A stretch of DNA of 64,000 bases from assembly GCF_009707865.1 (NCBI RefSeq), contig NZ_WMBA01000042.1, positions 1-64,000 of the forward strand. The letters are read 5' to 3'. Positions 34,674 to 43,717 of this stretch are shown piece by piece. Under the pieces are notes generated by a model that was not told the origin of the DNA, ran no database searches, and saw only the letters and a list, made by a program, of their open reading frames with translations. The stretch comes from Amycolatopsis pithecellobii (lineage in GTDB: Bacteria; Actinomycetota; Actinomycetes; Mycobacteriales; Pseudonocardiaceae). Each line of letters opens with the position of its first letter. Positions within the stretch are counted from its first letter, which is position 1. The position numbers and the translations under genes were made by a program.

Positions 34674-35465
34674 TCACTCCTTGACGGTTTGCGGCACGCG
34701 GCCGGTGAAAACGGGTGCGCGTTTTTCGCTGAACGCGCGGATACCTTCGGCGAAGTCGGCTGAGCGGGCGTGCTCGACGAGCCGGTCTTGTTCCCGGCGA
34801 AGGCCTTGGGCCGCATCGGTTTCCAGGCCTTCGGCGACGAGCTCCTTCATCGCGGCCAGGCCCAGCGGGCTCTTCCCGGCCATCGACCCGGCGAGCGCGT
34901 CGGTCTCCTCGGTGAGCCGGTCGTCCTCGGCGAGGATGGTGACGAGGTCGGTGCCGGCGAAGTCCGTTGCGGGCAACGCGGTTCCGGTGAACATGAGGTG
35001 CTTCGCCCGGGCCGGCCCGATCCGGCGGGGCAACCGCACCGAAGCGCCCGCGCCGGGCAGCAGCCCGTAGTTCGCGTGGGCGTCGGCGAACCGGGCCGAG
35101 CGCGCGGCCACCACGAGATCCACGCACAGCACCAGTTCCAGGCCACCGGCCGCGGCGATCCCGTGCACGGCTGCGATCACGGGCTTCGGGAAACTCTCGA
35201 TCCGGTCGAAGACCGCGCCGACGCGACGCAGAAACCCTTGTACCGCAGCGGGTTCGGGGAAGGACAGCAGATCGGCGCCGGCACAGAACGCCCGGCCGGC
35301 GCCCGCGAGCACGACCACGCGAATGTCCTCTTCGGACTCCGCGAGGTCCAGCCCGCGCCCGAGTGCTTCCAGCAGCCCGTCGGTGAGGCTGTTGAGCGCG
35401 TGGGGACGGTTCAGCCGGAGCCACAGTGCGGCGCCCCGCCGTTCCACCAAGACGTCGCCGGTCAT
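34674..35465 (-). CDS. Enoyl-CoA hydratase/isomerase family protein
   Basis: A 263-residue crotonase. LNRPHALNSL near residue 17, the oxyanion residues in RAFCAGADL near 60 and HGIAAAGGLELVLCVDL near 100-115 are characteristic. The first catalytic glutamate position reads LPGAGASVRLPRRIG (no Glu at that spot), so it may be an isomerase or atypical hydratase. The ATG overlaps the thiolase stop, so the two are coupled. Confidence 0.9.
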   Translation of the reverse strand: MTGDVLVERRGAALWLRLNRPHALNSLTDGLLEALGRGLDLAESEEDIRVVVLAGAGRAFCAGADLLSFPEPAAVQGFLRRVGAVFDRIESFPKPVIAAVHGIAAAGGLELVLCVDLVVAARSARFADAHANYGLLPGAGASVRLPRRIGPARAKHLMFTGTALPATDFAGTDLVTILAEDDRLTEETDALAGSMAGKSPLGLAAMKELVAEGLETDAAQGLRREQDRLVEHARSADFAEGIRAFSEKRAPVFTGRVPQTVKE

Positions 35466-36661
35466 GCGCCCGCCCCCGCGAGGATCGTCACGGTGCACGC
35501 CGCCGGGTCCGGATGCAGGTAGCCACCGGCGTTCTCCGCCAGGCCGATGCGCGCGCCGGATACCTGGCGCTCCCCCGCCCGGCCACGCAATTGCGTGACC
35601 AGTTCGACGAGCTGCGCGCAGCCCGTGGCGCCGACCGGATGTCCACGGGAGACGAGACCACCGTCGGGGTTCACCGGCACCCTCCCGCCGAGCGAGGTGG
35701 CGCCGGAGGCCAGCAGTTTCGGGCCCTCGCCCGCCCCGCACAACCCCAGCTCCTCGTACATGATCAGCTCGTTCGGCGAGGCCGCGTCGTGCACCTCCAC
35801 GACGTCGAGATCCTCCGGACCGACCCCGGCCTCGGCGTAGGCGGCCTCGGCCGTGCGGCGTTCCAGGGGGATTGCGGGCGCGCCGGCGCCGGGTACGCCG
35901 GACCCGAGAGCGCAGGCGCGGATCCGCACCGGCGCGCGGCCGGAGTTGCCGCGATCGGCCGCGCGCAGCACGAGCGCGGCCGCGCCGTCGGCGATCGGCG
36001 AGCACATCAGGGTCGTCAGCGGGGGCGCCACCAGCCGGGCGGCCAGCACCTCGTCCCGGCTGAGCGCACGCCGGTACTGGGCGTTGGGGTTCAGCGCGCC
36101 GTGGGCCGAGTTCTTCACCGCCACGTCGGCGAGATCCTCCGGCGTGGCACCGGAACGCTCCTGGTAGGCGCGGGTCATTTCGGCGTAGACGGCCATGAAG
36201 AACGACTCGACTTTGTCCGTGCCGGTGAGCTCGCGGGTCACCTCGGGGATGCGCTCGATGTCGGCGCCGCTGGTCATCGCGTCCAGCACGGTCTGTGTGG
36301 GCAGTCCGGTCATCTTCTCGGCGCCGCACACGAGCACGGTGTCGTACATGCCGGAGCGGATCGCGGCCAGCGCGACGTGGACCGCGCTCGACGAGGACGT
36401 GCAGGCGTTTTCCACGTTGAGCACCGGGACCGCGGCCAGCCCGGCCTCGGTGGCGGCGACCTGACCGCGGATCATCTCCTGGCCGGTGAGCACGCCCGCC
36501 ATCGCGTTGCCGGACACGAGCAGGCCGATGTCGCCCGCGACGAGACCGGCGTCGGCGATGGCCGCGGTCATCGCGTCGGCCGCCAGCGATCGCAGCGATG
36601 TGTCACGGCGCTTGCCGAACGGCGTGATCCCCACTCCCACGATGTCGACTTCCCGCAGCAT
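35462..36661 (-). CDS. Thiolase (SCP2/lipid-transfer type acetyl-CoA acetyltransferase)
   Basis: A 399-residue thiolase. The acyl-accepting cysteine is in NVENACTSSSSA near residue 87. VVEVHDAASPNE near 290 and GGLVSRGHPVGATG near 345 are the SCP2-type signatures (HD and GHP). It would cleave a 3-oxoacyl-CoA, often a branched or sterol/terpene side chain in actinomycetes. It is the first gene of the leftward lipid-catabolism operon and faces a divergent TetR gene. Confidence 0.92.
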   Translation of the reverse strand: MLREVDIVGVGITPFGKRRDTSLRSLAADAMTAAIADAGLVAGDIGLLVSGNAMAGVLTGQEMIRGQVAATEAGLAAVPVLNVENACTSSSSAVHVALAAIRSGMYDTVLVCGAEKMTGLPTQTVLDAMTSGADIERIPEVTRELTGTDKVESFFMAVYAEMTRAYQERSGATPEDLADVAVKNSAHGALNPNAQYRRALSRDEVLAARLVAPPLTTLMCSPIADGAAALVLRAADRGNSGRAPVRIRACALGSGVPGAGAPAIPLERRTAEAAYAEAGVGPEDLDVVEVHDAASPNELIMYEELGLCGAGEGPKLLASGATSLGGRVPVNPDGGLVSRGHPVGATGCAQLVELVTQLRGRAGERQVSGARIGLAENAGGYLHPDPAACTVTILAGAGA

Positions 36662-36759
36662 CGTCGCTCCTTCACACCCGTCGATAACTTAACTCGTCGG
36701 GAAAGAAATATGCGCTTCGATCCAGCTCGTGTCAAGTTCTGGACGCGAGGCGTATAGCT

Positions 36760-36769
36760 ACCAATTGGT
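36760..36769. promoter_or_regulatory. ACCAATTGGT palindrome, candidate TetR operator
   Basis: A perfect 10-bp palindrome lies 35 bp upstream of the TetR start and about 100 bp upstream of the divergent thiolase start. This A/T-rich 142-bp gap is the natural place for a TetR repressor to control itself and the beta-oxidation operon. It is shorter than many TetR sites, so it may be part of a longer imperfect operator. Confidence 0.4.
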
Positions 36770-36803
36770 TAAGTAGGATGGTTGGGGCGAGAGGAGATTT
36801 CCG

Positions 36804-37403
36804 ATGGGGCGACGGCGCGCGCTCGACGTGCAACAGCTGGTCGACGCGGCGGCGCAGGTGTTCGAGCGGCAGGGGTACCCCGACGCGACACTGGCCGACA
36901 TCGCCGCCGAGGCGGGGGTCAGCAAGCCGACGGTGTACCAGTACGTCAAGTCCAAGCAACAGCTGCTGGAAACGATCGTCGAGCAAGCCGTCTACCCACT
37001 GCGGGACGGCGTCGACAAAATCGTCGCCAGCGAACGCCCGGCCGCGGAAAAGCTCGAGGCCTACATCGAGCTGCACGTGCTGGCCGCCGTCCGGTACAAG
37101 GCGTACTTCGTGGTTCTCATTTCAGATCAGCACCAGCTGTCCCCGCAGGCGCTGCGGCGCTACCAGTCCTGGGCGCGCAGCGTGAACCATTCGGCCACCC
37201 GGCTACTCGAACAGGGCCAGCGCGAAGGCGTGGTCCGCGCCGACATCGACCTGCCGATCGCGGCGAACCTGCTCAACACCACACTCACCTCGATCGCCCG
37301 CTGGTACCGTCCCGGCGACCGGGTCAAGCCCGACCAGATCGTCATGGAAGTGCGCAAGTACCTCGGCGGGCTGATCCTCACCGGCGCCCCGGAATCCGCC
37401 TGA
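36804..37403 (+). CDS. TetR-family transcriptional regulator
   Basis: A 199-residue repressor. The N-terminal helix-turn-helix is textbook (LVDAAAQVFERQGYPDATLADIAAEAGVSKPTVYQYVKSKQQLL, residues 11-55). The C-terminal part resembles the ligand domain of acyl-CoA/fatty-acid regulators in the KstR2 style (RWYRPGD near residue 165). It diverges from the acyl-CoA synthetase to thiolase operon and probably represses it until an acyl-CoA intermediate binds. Confidence 0.92.
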   Translation: MGRRRALDVQQLVDAAAQVFERQGYPDATLADIAAEAGVSKPTVYQYVKSKQQLLETIVEQAVYPLRDGVDKIVASERPAAEKLEAYIELHVLAAVRYKAYFVVLISDQHQLSPQALRRYQSWARSVNHSATRLLEQGQREGVVRADIDLPIAANLLNTTLTSIARWYRPGDRVKPDQIVMEVRKYLGGLILTGAPESA

Positions 37404-37413
37404 CGCGGCGCTT

Positions 37414-38415
37414 TCACCGGTGGACGATGGCGAGCTCGGCCGCGTTCACCGGCGACAGCGGCGGCTTTCCGGTCAGCACCCGCGTCACCTCGTGGGCGGC
37501 GAATTCGCGGACCGTGTGGATCGCCTCCGCGGAGTAGTAGGCCGCGTGCGGGGTGATGATCACGTTGTCCAGGCTGAACAATGGGTTCACCGGAACCCAG
37601 TCGCGCTGCTTCGCGGGTTCCTCTTCGAGGTCGTCGAGACCGGCGCCGACGATCCAGCCGCCGGTCAGCGCCGCGTACAGGGCCTTGTCCTCGACGATGG
37701 GCCCGCGCGCGGTGTTGACGAGGATCGACGTCGGTTTCATGCGGCGAAGTTCCGGCTCGCCGATGAGATGACGGGTCTCCTCGGTGAGTGGCGCCTGGAT
37801 CACCAGGTAGTCCGCTTGCTCGAGCAGTTCGCCGAACGAGACCGCCGTGGCGCCATGCACCGCCACGTCTTCCGGTGTCAGGTACGGATCGTGGGCGATG
37901 ACGAGCATCCCGAAGGCATGGGCCCTGACCGCGATGGCCCGCGCGATCGCGCCGAACCCCAGCAGCCCGGCGGTGCGTCCCCGCAGCCGGTGGACCGGCT
38001 CGCCGGTCTGCCAGCGCCAGGTCCCGGCGCGGGTGGCACGGTCGTACTCGCAGACTTTCCTCGCCGCGGCCAGAAGCAGAGCCATGGCATGGTCGGCAAC
38101 TTCGTTTTCACACCAGTCGCTGGGGACATTGGTGACCAGGATCCCGCGCCGGGTCGCCGCGTCCACGTCCACGATGTCGACGCCGGTGCCGTAGCGCGCG
38201 ATGACCTTGCACCGGGTCAGGGCGTCGATGGCCCGCGCACCCACGGTCGCGTACTGGGCGATGATCGCGTCCGCGTCGTGCGCGGCCTCGATGACGTCGT
38301 CCTCGGTTTTGCAGTCGGCGGCGGCCAGCCGGAGGCCGGCGCCTTCGATGATCGCCCGTTCGATGTCCACGTCACCGTAGTCGTAATCGGCGATGACGAC
38401 GGTCTGCTGCGTCAT
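37414..38415 (-). CDS. D-isomer-specific 2-hydroxyacid dehydrogenase (CtBP/SerA-like)
   Basis: A 333-residue NAD-dependent dehydrogenase. The nucleotide-binding motif GLLGFGAIARAIA is near residue 150. The catalytic Arg is in NTARGPIVED near 233, Glu in GLDDLEEEP near 260, and His in TPHAAYYS near 287. It would interconvert a 2-hydroxy acid and a 2-oxo acid. There is no ACT domain, so it is not full-length SerA. It converges with the TetR gene, and a 22-bp repeat tract lies upstream of its start. Confidence 0.9.
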   Translation of the reverse strand: MTQQTVVIADYDYGDVDIERAIIEGAGLRLAAADCKTEDDVIEAAHDADAIIAQYATVGARAIDALTRCKVIARYGTGVDIVDVDAATRRGILVTNVPSDWCENEVADHAMALLLAAARKVCEYDRATRAGTWRWQTGEPVHRLRGRTAGLLGFGAIARAIAVRAHAFGMLVIAHDPYLTPEDVAVHGATAVSFGELLEQADYLVIQAPLTEETRHLIGEPELRRMKPTSILVNTARGPIVEDKALYAALTGGWIVGAGLDDLEEEPAKQRDWVPVNPLFSLDNVIITPHAAYYSAEAIHTVREFAAHEVTRVLTGKPPLSPVNAAELAIVHR

Positions 38416-38462
38416 TTTCCGTCCTAGCGAGTGTTTTGAAAGTGGTTCGGATAGCGGAACGT

Positions 38463-38618
38463 CCGCGCGAGTTGACCCTTCCCGCCGCGCGAGTTGCGCG
38501 TTCCCGCCGCGCGAGTTGACCCTTCCCGCCGCGCGAGTTGACCCTTCCTGCCGCACGAGTTGCGCGTTCCCGTCGCACGCAACGCTCAACTCGCGCACTC
38601 CCAACGCTCAACTCGCGC
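38463..38618. repeat. 22-bp tandem repeat tract with inverted end copies
   Basis: Five direct copies of a 22-bp unit containing CGCGAGTTG (GAGTTG at 38469, 38491, 38513, 38535 and 38557) alternate between ACCCTTCCCGCC and CGCGTTCCCGCC tails. Two inverted copies (CAACTCGCGC at 38587 and 38609) follow, beside the stop of the IlvD/Edd-type gene. The inverted copies can pair with any direct copy to form a hairpin. No spacers differ as in CRISPR. Confidence 0.85.
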
Positions 38619-38626
38619 GGGCCTGC

Positions 38627-40366
38627 CTAGGTGATGGAGGCGCCTTCGGAGGTGGCGCCGGCGACCCGGGAGTACAAGGAGAGAATTCCGTTCTCGTGGC
38701 GTGGTCGCGGCGGTTTCCAGATGGCGCGCCGTTGCGCGAGTATCGCGTCGATTTCCTCAGGTCGGCGTTTCTCGCCGCCGGTTCCGACGATCGCGAGGCG
38801 TCGTCCGGGTGCGTTGATCTCGATGAGGTCGTTCTCCTCCACGAGCGCGATGGGGCCACCATCGAGTGCTTCCGGCGCGACATGCCCGATACAGGGTCCT
38901 TTCATGGCGCCCGAATAACGCCCGTCGGTGACGATCGCGGTGGTGGTGTTCAGTTTGCGGTCCGCGGAAAGGATCGCGGCCGCGTAGTACATCTCGGGCA
39001 TGCCGTTCGCACGCGGGCCCTCGTAGCGGATCACGAGGACGTCCCCCGGTGCGATCCGGCGCCCCATCAGCGCGTGGATCGCTTCGTCCTCGAAGTCGAA
39101 GACCCGCGCAGGTCCAATGTGGACGTGCATTTCCTCAGGCACGGAAAAGGTTTTGATCATCGCACCGCCCGGGGCGAGGTTGCCGTACAGCACGGCCACC
39201 CCGCCGTCGGCGCTGAACGGGTCGGACCGCGGGCGGATGATCTCGTCCCGGTCGACCTTGACGTTGTTCAGGTAACCACGCCGTTCGGCGAAGAAGAACG
39301 GGCTGTGCTCGATTTCGTCCAGGTTCTCCCCGAGCGTCTTCCCGGTGACGGTGAGGCACTCCAGGTGCAGCATTTCCCGCAGTTCGAGCATGACCGCCGG
39401 AACCCCGCCCGCGTACCAGAAATACTCGACCGGATACCGGCCGGTCGTCTTCACGTTGGCCAGCACCGGGACCCGCCGGTGAATACGGTCGAAATCGTCG
39501 ACGGTGATCTCGACCCCCGCCTCGCGGGCGATCGGCGGGAGGTGCAGCAGCGCGTTGGTCGACCCGCCGATGGCGGCGTGCATGACGATCGCGTTCTCGA
39601 AGGCGTCCCGGGTCAGGATGCGCCGCGCGGTCAGCCCCTGCTCGATCAGCCGGACGAGCTGTTTGCCGCTCGCTCGGGCGTAACGCAGCAGCTTGGTCAG
39701 CGGCGCCGGGACGACAGCGGACCCGGGCAGCGCGAGCCCGAGTGCCTCGGCCAGCACCTGCCCGGTGCTGGCGCTGCCCATGAACTGGCATGCCCCGCAC
39801 GTCGGGCAGGCGCCGCGCTGGGCGCGCTCGAAGTCCTGGCGGGGAAGCTCGCCCCGTTGGACGGCGGCGCCCATCTCCCACATCTCATTCGACGACACGT
39901 AGTCCGGCGCGTTCAGCTGGGTGCCGCCGGGAAGGTGGATGGCAGGCAGATCGCAGCGCGCGATCGCGAGCAGGTGGGCCGGCACCGATTTGTCGTTACC
40001 GGAGATCAGCACCATGCCGTCGTGCGGATGTCCCAGCGCGTGGATCTCGACCATGGCGGCCATGATGTCGCGCGATACCAGCGAATAGCTCATGCCGTCA
40101 GTGGCCTGGACCACGCCGTCGCAGATGTCGCTGACCGCGAAAACCCCCGGTTTCCCACCGGCTTCGTAGACGCCGTTGCTGACTTCCTCGATCAGTTCCC
40201 GGAAATGGAACGTGCCGGGGTGACCCATGCCGTAGGCGCTGTCCACCAGCACCTGTGGCTTGCCGAGATCCTCCTCGGTCCAGTTCATCCCGAGGCGCAG
40301 CGCGTCTCCCTGATGGTTGACCATCCGCAGCCGCTGACTCCGCAGCTGCGGTCCATTGTGGACCAT
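38627..40366 (-). CDS. IlvD/Edd-family sugar-acid dehydratase
   Basis: A 579-residue iron-sulfur dehydratase. Cysteines are seen in SDICDGV near residue 80 and CPTCGACQFMGSAST near 190, and the C-terminus has TDGRYSGAMKGPCIGHV near 500. The GACQFMGSA form is closer to pentonate/gluconate dehydratases than to branched-chain IlvD (usually GACGGMYTAN). It would convert a sugar acid to a 2-keto-3-deoxy sugar acid. It follows a G6PD gene by 21 bp, pointing to sugar oxidation instead of valine synthesis. Which sugar acid is not clear. Confidence 0.85.
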   Translation of the reverse strand: MVHNGPQLRSQRLRMVNHQGDALRLGMNWTEEDLGKPQVLVDSAYGMGHPGTFHFRELIEEVSNGVYEAGGKPGVFAVSDICDGVVQATDGMSYSLVSRDIMAAMVEIHALGHPHDGMVLISGNDKSVPAHLLAIARCDLPAIHLPGGTQLNAPDYVSSNEMWEMGAAVQRGELPRQDFERAQRGACPTCGACQFMGSASTGQVLAEALGLALPGSAVVPAPLTKLLRYARASGKQLVRLIEQGLTARRILTRDAFENAIVMHAAIGGSTNALLHLPPIAREAGVEITVDDFDRIHRRVPVLANVKTTGRYPVEYFWYAGGVPAVMLELREMLHLECLTVTGKTLGENLDEIEHSPFFFAERRGYLNNVKVDRDEIIRPRSDPFSADGGVAVLYGNLAPGGAMIKTFSVPEEMHVHIGPARVFDFEDEAIHALMGRRIAPGDVLVIRYEGPRANGMPEMYYAAAILSADRKLNTTTAIVTDGRYSGAMKGPCIGHVAPEALDGGPIALVEENDLIEINAPGRRLAIVGTGGEKRRPEEIDAILAQRRAIWKPPRPRHENGILSLYSRVAGATSEGASIT

Positions 40367-40387
40367 GGACGCTTCCCTTCTTCCGCG

Positions 40388-41761
40388 CTAGCCCGCGCCA
40401 TCCCGCGGCCTTGGCCCGTCGGAGCCGGCGGGGTATTCCTCAAGCGGGACAAGGTCTTCCGACCACGCCGCCAGTACCGGGGTCAGCACGCGCCAGGCTT
40501 CTTCGGCTTCATCACCGCGGATCGACAGCGCCGCGTTCCCGTCCAGCACGTCCCGCAACAGCCGGCCGTAGGCGGGCAGTTCCGGAGGGTCGATCCTGGC
40601 GGTGAGCGTGAGCGGGGACAAGGTATGCGTATGGGCCCCGATGCCGGTCAGGTCCAGGGAAAGGTCTTCCGGGTCGAGCCCGAACCGCAGCACGTTGGGC
40701 CCCGGTTCCCCGCTGTGCCCGAGCGGCAGATGCGGGACGGGCCGGAAGTGGACGGCCACTTCCTTGCGATCCCGCGCGAGCGCTTTCCCCGTGCGGAGCC
40801 GGAAAACCGTGCCCGGCCAGCGCCAGTTGTCCAGCTCCAGTTCCACTTCGGCGAACGTCTCGGTGCCACGACCGGGATCCACCCCCGCCTCGGCGCTGTA
40901 CGCCGGGACGTCGTGGTCACCGATGCGCCCGGCAGTGTAGCGGGCACGGCGGGTGCGGCGGACGATGTCGGCGCCGGTGAGCGGCCGCACCGAGCGCAGG
41001 ACGTCGAGCTTGCGGTCGCGCAGATCTCGTTCGCCCAGGCTGACCGGTGGTTCCATGGCGACAAGGCAGAGCAGCTGCAGCAAATGGTTCTGCAGCATGT
41101 CCTTGAGCGCCCCGGCCCCGTCGTAGTAGCCGGCCCGGCCCTCCAGTGCCAGCGATTCGTCCCAGACGATGTCCACCTCGGCGATATGCGCGGAATTCCA
41201 CACCGGCTCCAGCATCCGGTTGGCCAGCCGGGTGCCCAGCACGTTCTGGACCGTGGTCATGGCGAGGAAGTGGTCGACCCGGAACACCGCCTGCTCAGGC
41301 ACGACGTCGGCGAGCAGCCGGTTCAGTTTCACCGCGCTTGCGAGATCCTCGCCGAACGGCTTCTCCAGGACGATCCTGCTGCCGGGCGGCAGCTTGGCCT
41401 CGTGCAGCGCCGACACCGCCGCGGGAAAAACCGCGGGAGGCAGCGCGAGATAGGCGGCGACCGGCCCGTCCCCGGCGACGACCGCCGCGACCGCGGCCGG
41501 GTCCGTGACATCCGCCTGACGGTAGTCCGACGACGAAACCACACCCTGTCGCACGGGAGCCGGTAGCTCCGCGGCGTGGTGGCCCAGCCGGCCGGTGGCC
41601 CATTGCCGGAATTCGTCGGTGCCCCAGTCGTCCCGGCCCGCGCCGGTCAACCGGAATTCGTCGCCGAGCTGCCCGGCGTGCCGCAGCGCGGCGAGTCCCG
41701 GCAGGAGATAGCGCGCGGTGAGGTCACCGGTCGCCCCGAAGATCACCAGGCGGTCGATCAT
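40388..41761 (-). CDS. zwf: Glucose-6-phosphate dehydrogenase
   Basis: A 457-residue enzyme. The NADP site GATGDLTARYLLPGL is at residues 8-22, EKPFGEDL near 143, and the active-site region FRVDHFLAMTTVQNVLGTRLAN near 168 corresponds to RIDHYLGKE..VQN of the family; the lysine of GKE is replaced by Met (AMT). WDESLALEGRAGYYDGAGALKDMLQNHLLQLL is well conserved. The usual family length is about 500. It shares ATGA with the GH15 gene, suggesting a secondary, sugar-specific dehydrogenase. Confidence 0.88.
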   Translation of the reverse strand: MIDRLVIFGATGDLTARYLLPGLAALRHAGQLGDEFRLTGAGRDDWGTDEFRQWATGRLGHHAAELPAPVRQGVVSSSDYRQADVTDPAAVAAVVAGDGPVAAYLALPPAVFPAAVSALHEAKLPPGSRIVLEKPFGEDLASAVKLNRLLADVVPEQAVFRVDHFLAMTTVQNVLGTRLANRMLEPVWNSAHIAEVDIVWDESLALEGRAGYYDGAGALKDMLQNHLLQLLCLVAMEPPVSLGERDLRDRKLDVLRSVRPLTGADIVRRTRRARYTAGRIGDHDVPAYSAEAGVDPGRGTETFAEVELELDNWRWPGTVFRLRTGKALARDRKEVAVHFRPVPHLPLGHSGEPGPNVLRFGLDPEDLSLDLTGIGAHTHTLSPLTLTARIDPPELPAYGRLLRDVLDGNAALSIRGDEAEEAWRVLTPVLAAWSEDLVPLEEYPAGSDGPRPRDGAG

Positions 41762-43581
41762 CGCGCAGCACCTGCCCTGGCCAGCGTCACACCGCTGGCG
41801 ATCACGCCGATATGACTGAACGCCTGCGGGAAGTTCCCGGTGAAATCGCCCGTCGACGGGTCGATCTGCTCCGGCAGCAGGCCCAGCGGGCTGGCCCTGG
41901 CGCACAACGAGGCATACAGCTCCCCGGCCTCGTCGAGCCTGCCCTGCATCGCCAGGTTGTCGACGAGCCAGAAGCTGCACAGCAGAAACGCGCCCTCGTC
42001 GCCGGCGATGCCGTCGGGTGAATCGTCGTGCAGATAGCGGTAGAGCAGGCCGTCCCCGGCCGACAGGCGCTCGGCCACGGCCGCCGCCGTCGCCACCATG
42101 CGCGGGTGAGTCGCGGGCACGACCTGCCGCAGCGGGAGCGCCAGCAGACTCGCGTCCAGGCTGCCGCCGCCGTCGAGATGTTCGCTCAGTGTCTGGGTTT
42201 TCTCATCCCAGGACTCCTCCAGGATGATCTGGCGCAGCTTGCCCGCGGTCTCCCGCCAGGCCGGAATCGGTCCGCGCAGCCCCAGCCGCTCGCCGATGAC
42301 CGCGGCGCGGTCCAGCGCCACCTGGCACATCGCCGCCGAATAGGTGAAGACCCGGCCCTCGCTGCGCACCTCCCAGATGCCCTGGTCCGGCAGGCGCCAG
42401 GCCCTTCCGGCGGCCTCGGCCAGGTCGACCAGCGCCGCCCACAGCGGCTCCTCGAGCCGGCCGCCGGTGCGCACCCACTGGTCGGCGCAGTCGAGGACCT
42501 CGCCGTAGACGTCATGCTGGCGCTGGTCCGCCGCGCCGTTGCCCCACCGGACCGGAGCCGAGCGCCGGTAGCCTTCGAGCTCGGCGTCCTCCCATTCCGC
42601 GGGGACCGGCGCGCCGTCGAGGTCGTACATGATCCGCGGCTGCCGGCTTTGCTCGAAGGCGTCCAGCACCCAGCCGAGGAACGCGTCGGCCTCGTCCGCG
42701 AAACCGATGCGCCGCATGGCGAACACGGTGTAGGCCGCGTCCCGGATCCAGGTGTAGCGGTAGTCCCAGTTGCGCACCCCGCCGACTGGCGCGGGCAACG
42801 ACGACGTCGGCGCGGCGACGAGGGACCCGTTGACCCAGTGGTCGCACATTTTCAACGTGATCGCGGCACGGCGGACCAGTGGCTCGCCCGGGCCGTCGTA
42901 GGTGAAGCGGGTCATCCACTGGCGCCACGCACTGGCCGTCGCCTCCAGCATCGAGTCCGCGTCGAACCGGTGGTGACGGCTGGTGCGGCCCCAGGACAGC
43001 ACCAGGTCCAGCGAGTCACCCTGCCGCAGCTCATGGCTGCTGTGCAGACCGTCCAGCGGACGGCTCGACCGCAGATGCAGTCGCAGGTCCGGCCGCCGCG
43101 CGGGCAGAATCACCAGGCCGCTCGCGGCGCCCTGTGTCCGGGCACCGCCGCGGGGTTCCAGGTCCACCCGCAGCCGGACGCTGCCGTCCAGCACCACCAC
43201 CGACCGGACCAGCTCGCCGCGTCCCGCGGGCACGTCATCGGTGAGGTCGGCGCCAGGGCGCAGGGCCAGCGCATCAGTGACGCGGACTGTGCCGCCGGCT
43301 CCGCGCAGCTCGGTGACCAGCACCCCGGTATCGGGCTCGTACCGCTGCCGCGCCTCGGTCAACCCCTCGGGAGCGACCCGGAAATGACCACCGCGCTCGC
43401 GGTCCAGCAAACCGCATAACAACGGCTCGGAATCGAAACGCGGCAGGCACAGCCAGCCGATGCTGCCGTCCAGCCCCGCCAGCGCCACCGTCGACCCGTC
43501 ACCGATCAGCCCGAGATCCTCGAGCGGCGGGTAGCCGTCCCGGGCCCGGACCGGCCGGAACGGCGGGTCAGGCCGGAGCAT
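41758..43581 (-). CDS. GH15-family glycoside hydrolase (trehalase/glucoamylase-like)
   Basis: A 607-residue protein. The N-terminal beta domain starts GYPPLEDLGLIGDGSTVALAGLDGSIGWLCLPRFDS, typical of actinobacterial GH15 proteins. The (alpha/alpha)6 domain has RNWDYRYTWIRDAAYTVFAM near residue 270 and the acidic GDEGAFLLCSFWLVDNLAM near 530. No signal peptide, so it acts in the cytoplasm, possibly as a trehalase. It starts the operon with G6PD and the dehydratase, feeding glucose to them. GAGGT precedes the ATG by eight bases. Confidence 0.9.
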   Translation of the reverse strand: MLRPDPPFRPVRARDGYPPLEDLGLIGDGSTVALAGLDGSIGWLCLPRFDSEPLLCGLLDRERGGHFRVAPEGLTEARQRYEPDTGVLVTELRGAGGTVRVTDALALRPGADLTDDVPAGRGELVRSVVVLDGSVRLRVDLEPRGGARTQGAASGLVILPARRPDLRLHLRSSRPLDGLHSSHELRQGDSLDLVLSWGRTSRHHRFDADSMLEATASAWRQWMTRFTYDGPGEPLVRRAAITLKMCDHWVNGSLVAAPTSSLPAPVGGVRNWDYRYTWIRDAAYTVFAMRRIGFADEADAFLGWVLDAFEQSRQPRIMYDLDGAPVPAEWEDAELEGYRRSAPVRWGNGAADQRQHDVYGEVLDCADQWVRTGGRLEEPLWAALVDLAEAAGRAWRLPDQGIWEVRSEGRVFTYSAAMCQVALDRAAVIGERLGLRGPIPAWRETAGKLRQIILEESWDEKTQTLSEHLDGGGSLDASLLALPLRQVVPATHPRMVATAAAVAERLSAGDGLLYRYLHDDSPDGIAGDEGAFLLCSFWLVDNLAMQGRLDEAGELYASLCARASPLGLLPEQIDPSTGDFTGNFPQAFSHIGVIASGVTLARAGAAR

Positions 43582-43717
43582 TTTCGGGTACCTCGCGGAC
43601 GCACATACATTTTTTGTACGGGCTCACCCCCATGATCGCAGCGCTCACGTCACCCGTCCGGGGCGAGATGACGGTCCGTGTCTTCCCAGATGCCGCGCCA
43701 TGACGGCTACTGGACGG

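Noticed and set aside
37414-38603. N-terminal extension of the hydroxyacid dehydrogenase through the repeat tract
   Set aside because: The extension translates tandem repeats (RVNSRGG-type) and lacks family similarity. The ATG at 38415 starts exactly where the dehydrogenase fold begins.
38463-38618. Possible CRISPR array
   Set aside because: The repeats are contiguous with a fixed 22-bp period, there are no unique spacers, and no cas genes are nearby.
38393-41566. Very long plus-strand open frame (over 1000 codons) antisense to the dehydratase and G6PD genes
   Set aside because: It mirrors two clearly conserved minus-strand enzymes, has low-complexity Arg/His/Gly-rich content and no family motifs. 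It is a high-GC shadow.
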